DNA of 10,659 nt from Pseudomonas sp. UBA5782 (GTDB lineage Bacteria; Pseudomonadota; Gammaproteobacteria; Pseudomonadales; Pseudomonadaceae): the NCBI GenBank assembly GCA_002418465.1, contig DIEE01000306.1, forward strand, positions 16,767 to 27,425, read 5' to 3'. The position numbers were made by a program, and so were the translations under genes. The notes beneath the pieces were generated by a model. That model had not been told where the DNA came from, searched no databases, and was given only the letters and a program-made list of their open reading frames with translations. Of the stretch, positions 6,238 through 10,659 are shown in pieces; positions within the stretch are counted from its first letter, which is position 1; the number at the start of each line of letters is the position of its first letter.

Positions 6238-7998
6238 TCAGCAGTAGTCCTTGTACTTGTCGAGGTAGCGCACCGGCTTGGACAGCGCATCGCGGCGGAA
6301 CGGATCGCCCAGTTCGCGGGTGCACATGATCTCGATCACCGTGGTCTTGCCGTCCTTCTGCGCGTCGCAGGCGGCCTTCAGCGCCGGGCCTACGCCTTCC
6401 AGACGGTCGACGGTGACGCCTTCGGCGCCCATCGCCCGGGCGATTTCGGCGAAGCTCTGGTTCTCCAGGTCGCCGGCGACGAAGCGGCGGTTGTAGAAGT
6501 CCACCTGGTTCTTCTTCTCCGCGCCCCATTGGCGGTTGTGGAAGACGATCGAGGTGACCGGGATGTTCTCGCGCACGCAGGTCATGATTTCCATCATCGA
6601 CATGCCCCAGGCGCCGTCACCGGCGTAGGAAATGGCGGTGCGATGCGGCGCGGCGACCTTGGCGCCGATGATGGTCGGCAGCGCGTAGCCACAGTTGCCG
6701 AAGCTCATCGCGGCGAAGAACGAACGCGGCTTCTCGAAGCGCAGGTAGCTGTTGGACACCGAGTTGATGTTGCCGATGTCGGTGGAAACCATGGCGTCGG
6801 CCGGCATCGCCTTCTCCAGCTCGCGCAGCACCTGGCGCGGGTGCAGGTAGCGGCCGTCCTCGCCTTCCTGTTCCTTGATCATGTCCAGCGAGTATTCGTC
6901 CTTCTCGTGGACCCACTCGTTGAGTTCCTGCTCCCAGGCGGATTTCTCCGCAGCGATTTCCTCGGCGCGCGCGCCCTTGGTCTGCAGGCAGGCCACGTCC
7001 AGCGCCTTGAGGCGCTCGTGCAGGCTGACCGCGGCGGCCTTGGCGTCGCCGCAGATGCCCACGGAAATCTTCTTCACCAGGCCGAGCATGGTCGGGTCGC
7101 AGTCGATCTGGATGATCTTGGCGTTCTTCGGCCAGTAGTCCATGCCGTGTTGCGGCAGGGTGCCGAACGGGCCGAGACGGGTGCCGAGGGCGATCACCAC
7201 GTCGGCGCGGGAGATCAGTTTCATCCCGGCCTTGGAGCCCTGGTAGCCGAGCGGACCGCACCACAGCGGGTGGCTGGCCGGGAAGGAATCGTTGTGCAGG
7301 TAGCTGTTCACCACCGGCGCACCGAGGAATTCGGCGAGTGCCTTGCACGCCTCCACCGCGTCGCCCATCACCACGCCGCCACCGGAGATGATCACCGGGT
7401 TCTTCGCCTGCGCCAGCATCGCCGCGGCTTCGGCCAGGCTCTGCTCGCCGCCGGCGCTGCGCTCGATGCGGATCGGCTTGGGAATCTCGACGTTGATGTC
7501 GCCGTAGAAGAAGTCACGCGGGATGTTCAGCTGGGTCGGGCCGTTCTCCAGCATCGCCCGGTCGAAGCAGCGCGCGGTCAGCTCGGCCATTCGCGCCGGG
7601 TTGGCGACGTGGCCCTGGTACTTCGTGATGGTCTCGAAGAACGGCAGCTGCTGGGCTTCCTGGAAGCCGCCGAGGCCCTGGCTCATCGAGCCGGTTTCCG
7701 GGGTGATCACCACCACCGGGCTGTGCGCCCAGTAGGCGGCGGCGATGGCAGTGACGAAGTTGGTGATGCCCGGGCCGTTCTGCGCGATGCACACGCCGTG
7801 ACGGCCACTGACCCGCGAATAGCCATCGGCCATGTGCCCGGCGCCCTGCTCGTGGACCACCGGAATGAAGCGGATGCCGGCCGGCGCGAAGATGTCCATC
7901 GCGTCCATGAAGGCCGAACCCATGATGCCGAAGATGTCGGTGACGCCGTTGGCGACCATCGTTTCGACGAGCGCCTCGCTGGGAGTCATGCGTGCCAT
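6238..7998 (-). CDS. xsc: Sulfoacetaldehyde acetyltransferase (Xsc), ThDP-dependent
   Basis: A 586-residue cytoplasmic enzyme (EC 2.3.3.15) that converts sulfoacetaldehyde and phosphate to acetyl phosphate and sulfite, the desulfonation step for taurine, isethionate and related C2 sulfonates. It has the acetolactate-synthase architecture. The N-terminal ThDP pyrimidine domain has the catalytic Glu50 (VVHEQGAGHMADGYSR), the central domain covers about 190-340, and the C-terminal pyrophosphate domain has GDG at 460-462 through Asn488 (VFHN). The xsc-specific stretches FGNCGYALP and NRQWGAEKKNQVDFYNRRF separate it from acetolactate synthases. Length is full. AAGGA lies 7 bases before the ATG. 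pta follows on the same strand and a MocR regulator precedes it. Confidence 0.96.
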   Translation of the reverse strand: MARMTPSEALVETMVANGVTDIFGIMGSAFMDAMDIFAPAGIRFIPVVHEQGAGHMADGYSRVSGRHGVCIAQNGPGITNFVTAIAAAYWAHSPVVVITPETGSMSQGLGGFQEAQQLPFFETITKYQGHVANPARMAELTARCFDRAMLENGPTQLNIPRDFFYGDINVEIPKPIRIERSAGGEQSLAEAAAMLAQAKNPVIISGGGVVMGDAVEACKALAEFLGAPVVNSYLHNDSFPASHPLWCGPLGYQGSKAGMKLISRADVVIALGTRLGPFGTLPQHGMDYWPKNAKIIQIDCDPTMLGLVKKISVGICGDAKAAAVSLHERLKALDVACLQTKGARAEEIAAEKSAWEQELNEWVHEKDEYSLDMIKEQEGEDGRYLHPRQVLRELEKAMPADAMVSTDIGNINSVSNSYLRFEKPRSFFAAMSFGNCGYALPTIIGAKVAAPHRTAISYAGDGAWGMSMMEIMTCVRENIPVTSIVFHNRQWGAEKKNQVDFYNRRFVAGDLENQSFAEIARAMGAEGVTVDRLEGVGPALKAACDAQKDGKTTVIEIMCTRELGDPFRRDALSKPVRYLDKYKDYC

Positions 7999-8351
7999 GT
8001 CGTGTTCCTTATCGGTTGGTTGCGTGCAGCGACGGATGCGCCGCGGGAAGGTCGGAAAACGGGAACGACAGCGCCATCCGCGCGGGTTGCGCGACAGCCT
8101 GGCGGCAGTGATGGGTATTCACGGGAATGGATTCCGCTGACATGTGCGCCTCGCCCCTTGTTGTTCTTGTGGAAGCCTCGTATTCGCTGCGGCACGCCTC
8201 GTGGGCGAGGCCGCGCGAACCTGGACCAAGAGTAGGAGCCGGGAGCCTCGAGGCAATAGGGCCAGTTCCCTGCCATCCGTTGCGCCAGCAGCTCTGGCGC
8301 GGGCCGCGACGATGGTGCCAGTGGCCACCCGGCTGTCGTACCAGGCGCCGC
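7999..8351 (-). promoter_or_regulatory. xsc upstream regulatory region
   Basis: This 353-bp gap lies between the regulator's stop and xsc and has no gene. It holds a 7-bp stem hairpin GCGCCAG/CTGGCGC (8282-8300) without a T run; TGGTGCCA (8313-8320); TGGACCA (8222-8228), whose complement TGGTCCA recurs upstream of thiS and the regulator; a cluster of GCCTCG or its complement at 8148, 8175, 8196, 8206, 8245 and 8249, including hairpin GCCTCG-TGGG-CGAGGC; and palindrome GGAAT-GG-ATTCC (8124-8135). The xsc promoter must lie here unless xsc is read through from the regulator. I could not assign -35/-10 hexamers with confidence. Confidence 0.45.
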
Positions 8352-9818
8352 TCAGCACAGTTTCTGGATCAGCTCGGCGAGAATCTGGATACCCGGCCGG
8401 ATGCGCTCCACCGGGATCGACGAATAGCCGAGCCGGAAGAAATTCTGCGGCGCGTTCTCGCTGTGGAAATGGATGTCGCCCGGCTCGATCAGCACGCCGC
8501 GCTCGGCGGCGAGCTGGCGCAGCACCCGCGCATCCAGGTTGTCCGGTCCCTTCACCCAGTAGCAGGAGCCGCCGAAGCTGGGCTGCTGCGAGGACTCGGG
8601 AAGGAACTCGTCGAGCGCCGCGTGCATCGCCTGCGAACGCTCCTCGTAGGCGTGCATGAGCGTCATCATCAGCGCGTCGTGGTAGCCGCGCTCGAGGAAC
8701 AGCGCCACCGAACGCTGATTGTTCGCCGCCGGATGCCGCACCATCAGCCGGCGCAGCGCACGCGCCTCGCGGATCAGCGGCTCGGGACCGACCAGATAGC
8801 CGACGCGCAGCCCCGGCGCGAGGGTCTTCGACAGGCTGCCGGTGTAGATCACCCGCTCGTTGCGGTCGAGGCTCTTGAGCGCCGGGGTCGGGTTGCTACG
8901 GTAGTTGGTCTCGCTCTCGTAGTCGTCCTCGATGATCAGGAAATCGTGCCGGTTGGCGCGTTCGAGCAGCTCGTAGCGGCGCTCCAGCGGCATGGTCACG
9001 GTGGTCGGGCACTGGTGGCTGGGCGTCACGTACAGGCAATCGCAGGCGGCCAGGCGGTCGTCGATGATCAAGCCGTCCCGGTCCACCGGCAGCGGCAGCA
9101 CGCGCGCCGGATTGAGCAGCGCGATGTTGCGCACGTCCATATAGCCGGGGTCCTCGATGCCCAGGCAGCGGTCCTTGTCCAGCAGCAGCCGGGCTAGGAT
9201 GTACAGCGCCTGCTGCGCACCGACGGTGACCAGGATCTGCTCCGGCCGCGCCCAGACGCCGCGACGCGGCAGCAGGCGGGTGCGGATCTGCTCCATCAGC
9301 AGCGGGTCGTCGTTGTCGAAACGGTCGCTGGCCCAGTCGCGGATCGCCGGCACGCTGACCGCGTCGCGGCAGCACTCGCGCCAGTTGGCGGTGGGGAACA
9401 GCGCCGGGTCGAACTGCCCGTAGATGAACGGATAGGGAAAGTTCTGCCAGTCGCGCGGCTTGATCTTGTTGCGCTGGGCAGACGGGTTGAGCACGAAGTG
9501 CCGCGACCAGTCGGGCGCATCCTGGGGGCTCGCCGCCGGTTCCGCGCGCGGCGCCGCCGGCTTGCGCGAGAGGATCGCCGGGTTGACGTAGTAGCCGCTG
9601 CGCTCGCGCGCCAGCAGGTAGCCGTCGTCGAGCAGGTGCTCGTAGGTCAGCACCACGGTGTTGCGCGCGATGTTCAGCTGCTTGGCCAGCTTGCGGCTGG
9701 AAGGCAGCGGCTTTTCCAGCGGCATGTTGCCGTTGAGGATCGCCCGGGCGATCTGCTCGCGCAGTTGCTGCTGCAGGCTGGCGGCCTTTTCCGGTGAGAG
9801 ATGGAACAGTTGCAACAT
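8352..9818 (-). CDS. MocR/TauR-like regulator (GntR winged helix fused to aminotransferase-fold domain)
   Basis: A 488-residue chimeric regulator. Residues about 10-80 are a GntR winged helix (QQQLREQIARAIL, PLPSSRKLAKQL, NTVVLTYEHLLDDGYL). After a Pro/Ala-rich linker (about 85-105), residues about 125-488 form a fold-type I aminotransferase domain that binds PLP. The PLP Schiff-base lysine is present, Lys331 in TGSLSKTLAPGLRVGY, as is Asp298 (EDDY). TauR, PdxR and GabR have this design; a taurine-type amine ligand is plausible from the xsc neighbour but unproven. The start at 9818 has GAGG 6 bases upstream; a 55-residue extension to 9983 is arginine/glycine-rich and does not look like family sequence. 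The gene lies upstream of xsc on the same strand and diverges from thiS. Confidence 0.88.
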   Translation of the reverse strand: MLQLFHLSPEKAASLQQQLREQIARAILNGNMPLEKPLPSSRKLAKQLNIARNTVVLTYEHLLDDGYLLARERSGYYVNPAILSRKPAAPRAEPAASPQDAPDWSRHFVLNPSAQRNKIKPRDWQNFPYPFIYGQFDPALFPTANWRECCRDAVSVPAIRDWASDRFDNDDPLLMEQIRTRLLPRRGVWARPEQILVTVGAQQALYILARLLLDKDRCLGIEDPGYMDVRNIALLNPARVLPLPVDRDGLIIDDRLAACDCLYVTPSHQCPTTVTMPLERRYELLERANRHDFLIIEDDYESETNYRSNPTPALKSLDRNERVIYTGSLSKTLAPGLRVGYLVGPEPLIREARALRRLMVRHPAANNQRSVALFLERGYHDALMMTLMHAYEERSQAMHAALDEFLPESSQQPSFGGSCYWVKGPDNLDARVLRQLAAERGVLIEPGDIHFHSENAPQNFFRLGYSSIPVERIRPGIQILAELIQKLC

Positions 9819-10170
9819 CACGACCTCGCTTCTAATTATTTTTGTAGAGCGAATGGACTGCCGGCGACTCTGCACGCACGCCTGGCCAGGTCCTTCCCCG
9901 CCTCGACGGCAGGTGGCGGGAAAACATCCCGCCTTCGAGTCACCTTCCTTTCCTGCTGGCCCTATCGACCCGAGCCTCGCCAAACGCGCCTTAGCGGCAC
10001 GCTAGAGCGCGTGCGCAGGGCTGATTAGGACCAATCCCGATAACCCGATGGAACCAGTGATACGCCCCTGGTCCATCTGGTACCAACGGCGGCGAATTGT
10101 TGGCCCTGCATGGGCCTACGAGCGGCCGGGCAAGCTGGCAGCGGACCCACCAACCGACCGGCCAGGCCGC
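9819..10170. promoter_or_regulatory. Divergent region between the MocR-type regulator and thiS
   Basis: A 352-bp gap without a convincing gene. Between 10028 and 10085 four related short sites cluster: GGACCA (10028-10033), GGAACCA (10050-10056), TGGTCCA (10069-10075) and the perfect palindrome TGGTACCA (10078-10085). They lie 86-143 bp before thiS and over 200 bp before the regulator start. Two small hairpins, GCACGC/GCGTGC (9997-10014) and GGCCC/GGGCC (10102-10116), are also present. No TPP riboswitch consensus is recognisable. The AT-rich stretch at about 9836-9850 may hold the regulator's -10. Confidence 0.45.
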
Positions 10171-10374
10171 ATGATCGAGCTTCATATAAACGGCGAGGCG
10201 CACCGCCTGCCCCAGCCCTGCACCCTGGGCGAATTGCTGCAACGGCTCGGTCTGCAGCAGCGTCGGGTGGCGGCGGAGCTCAATGGCTGGGTGATCCCGC
10301 GCAGCCAGCACGGGGAATGCGTACTCATCGACGGCGATCGCCTGGAACTGGTCCACGCCATCGGCGGCGGCTGA
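10171..10374 (+). CDS. thiS: ThiS, sulfur carrier for thiazole synthesis
   Basis: A 67-residue ubiquitin-fold protein (beta-grasp). Its C-terminal Gly is adenylated by ThiF and converted to thiocarboxylate, giving sulfur to ThiG for the thiazole ring of thiamine. It has the family pattern: an INGE strand near the start, TLGELLQRLGL, VAAELNGWVIPRSQH, and the C-terminal DGDRLELVHAIGGG with the required terminal Gly-Gly. Length is normal. The start at 10171 is chosen because family similarity begins there; an upstream in-frame ATG at 10048 adds 41 residues unlike any ThiS. The ribosome site is weak. thiG begins 36 bp downstream. Confidence 0.93.
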   Translation: MIELHINGEAHRLPQPCTLGELLQRLGLQQRRVAAELNGWVIPRSQHGECVLIDGDRLELVHAIGGG

Positions 10375-10410
10375 CGCTCGTCGCGCTGCGCCGCCGTACA
10401 AGGAGCTGCC

Positions 10411-10659
10411 ATGCAAGTCGCCACATCCCCTCCGGACTGCCTGATCGTCCACGGCCACATCTTCAACTCGCGCCTGCTGGTCGGCACCGGGCACTACGCC
10501 GACATGGCGCAGACCCGCGCCGCCGTCGAGGCCAGCGGCGCCGAGGTAGTCACCTTCGCCGTGCGCCGCACCAACCTCGGCCAGGACACCGCGCAACCAA
10601 GCCTGCTGGACGTCATCTCGCCGCAGCGCTACACGCTGCTGCCGAACACCGCCGGCTGC
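10411..10659 (+). CDS. thiG: ThiG, thiazole synthase, N-terminal part (runs off the right edge)
   Basis: The visible 83 residues begin the TIM-barrel enzyme that condenses 1-deoxyxylulose 5-phosphate, dehydroglycine and ThiS-thiocarboxylate into the thiazole of thiamine. Landmarks are FNSRLLVGTG, ASGAEVVTFAVRRTN, LLDVISPQRYTLLPNTAGC. Full ThiG is about 255-270 residues, so the catalytic lysine (after the barrel's third strand) is outside the window. The usual GTGKY/GTGKF reads GTGHY here. AAGGAG lies 5 bases before the ATG. The gene follows thiS and is presumably co-transcribed with it. Confidence 0.93.
   Translation, partial: MQVATSPPDCLIVHGHIFNSRLLVGTGHYADMAQTRAAVEASGAEVVTFAVRRTNLGQDTAQPSLLDVISPQRYTLLPNTAGC

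Noticed and set aside
6187..8235. 682-codon open frame on the plus strand, antisense to xsc
   Set aside because: Xsc on the other strand is a full, motif-complete protein. The plus frame is a GC-rich codon-position shadow with His/Arg/Ala-rich, family-less sequence and no ribosome site.
8282..8300. Intrinsic terminator after the MocR-type regulator
   Set aside because: The hairpin GCGCCAG/CTGGCGC is perfect, but no T run follows it on the minus strand, so it is recorded only as a hairpin in the regulatory region.
8127..9197. 356-codon open frame on the plus strand, antisense to the MocR-type regulator
   Set aside because: The opposite strand has an intact two-domain regulator with its catalytic-type lysine. 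The plus frame has no recognisable domain.
10048..10170. Longer start for thiS at 10048
   Set aside because: The extra 41 residues have no ThiS similarity, and ThiS proteins are about 66 residues, matching the start at 10171.
9984..10170. TPP riboswitch ahead of thiS
   Set aside because: Fragments such as CTGAT and GGAACCAG recall parts of the THI box, but the conserved CTGAGA and ACC-CTTGAACCTGA order and the paired stems are not there.

Overview
The window is high-GC DNA with dense, non-overlapping genes, strong GGAGG-type ribosome sites and protein families typical of Pseudomonas. I infer a Pseudomonas or close gammaproteobacterial relative, but nothing here fixes the species. There is no mobile element, rRNA, tRNA or CRISPR array. 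Gene order looks chromosomal.

Left part (1-2820): a membrane CHASE4 sensor, cut by the window edge, and a small antibiotic-biosynthesis-monooxygenase (ABM) fold protein lie on the minus strand. An AraC-family regulator diverges from the ABM gene across a 446-bp spacer with short repeats. A strong bidirectional terminator separates the AraC gene from the convergent ohr.

Peroxide module (2829-4000): ohr (organic hydroperoxide reductase) and its redox-sensing MarR-type repressor ohrR are both on the minus strand. Each has its own candidate promoter, and the two upstream regions share sequence that could be the OhrR operator. An intrinsic terminator follows ohrR.

Stress-protein pair (4284-4744): two tandem 48-50 residue KGG-repeat proteins lie on the plus strand. 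An AT-richer leader with repeated AATTAA-type elements precedes them and a long perfect hairpin terminator follows them.

Sulfonate carbon module (4768-9818, minus strand): a MocR/TauR-like regulator is followed by xsc (sulfoacetaldehyde acetyltransferase, ThDP-dependent), a short-type pta, and a 95-aa DUF6506-like protein of unknown role. Xsc splits sulfoacetaldehyde with phosphate into acetyl phosphate and sulfite, and Pta converts acetyl phosphate to acetyl-CoA. The genes that make sulfoacetaldehyde (taurine transaminase or dehydrogenase, isethionate dehydrogenase), the transporters and sulfite oxidation are not in the window.

Right edge (10171-10659): thiS and the start of thiG (thiazole moiety of thiamine) diverge from the regulator. 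The most interesting reading of the region is that thiazole synthesis, a MocR regulator and a ThDP-dependent sulfonate enzyme form one neighbourhood, with similar short palindromic sites in the two regulatory gaps. This is inference and not shown by the sequence alone.
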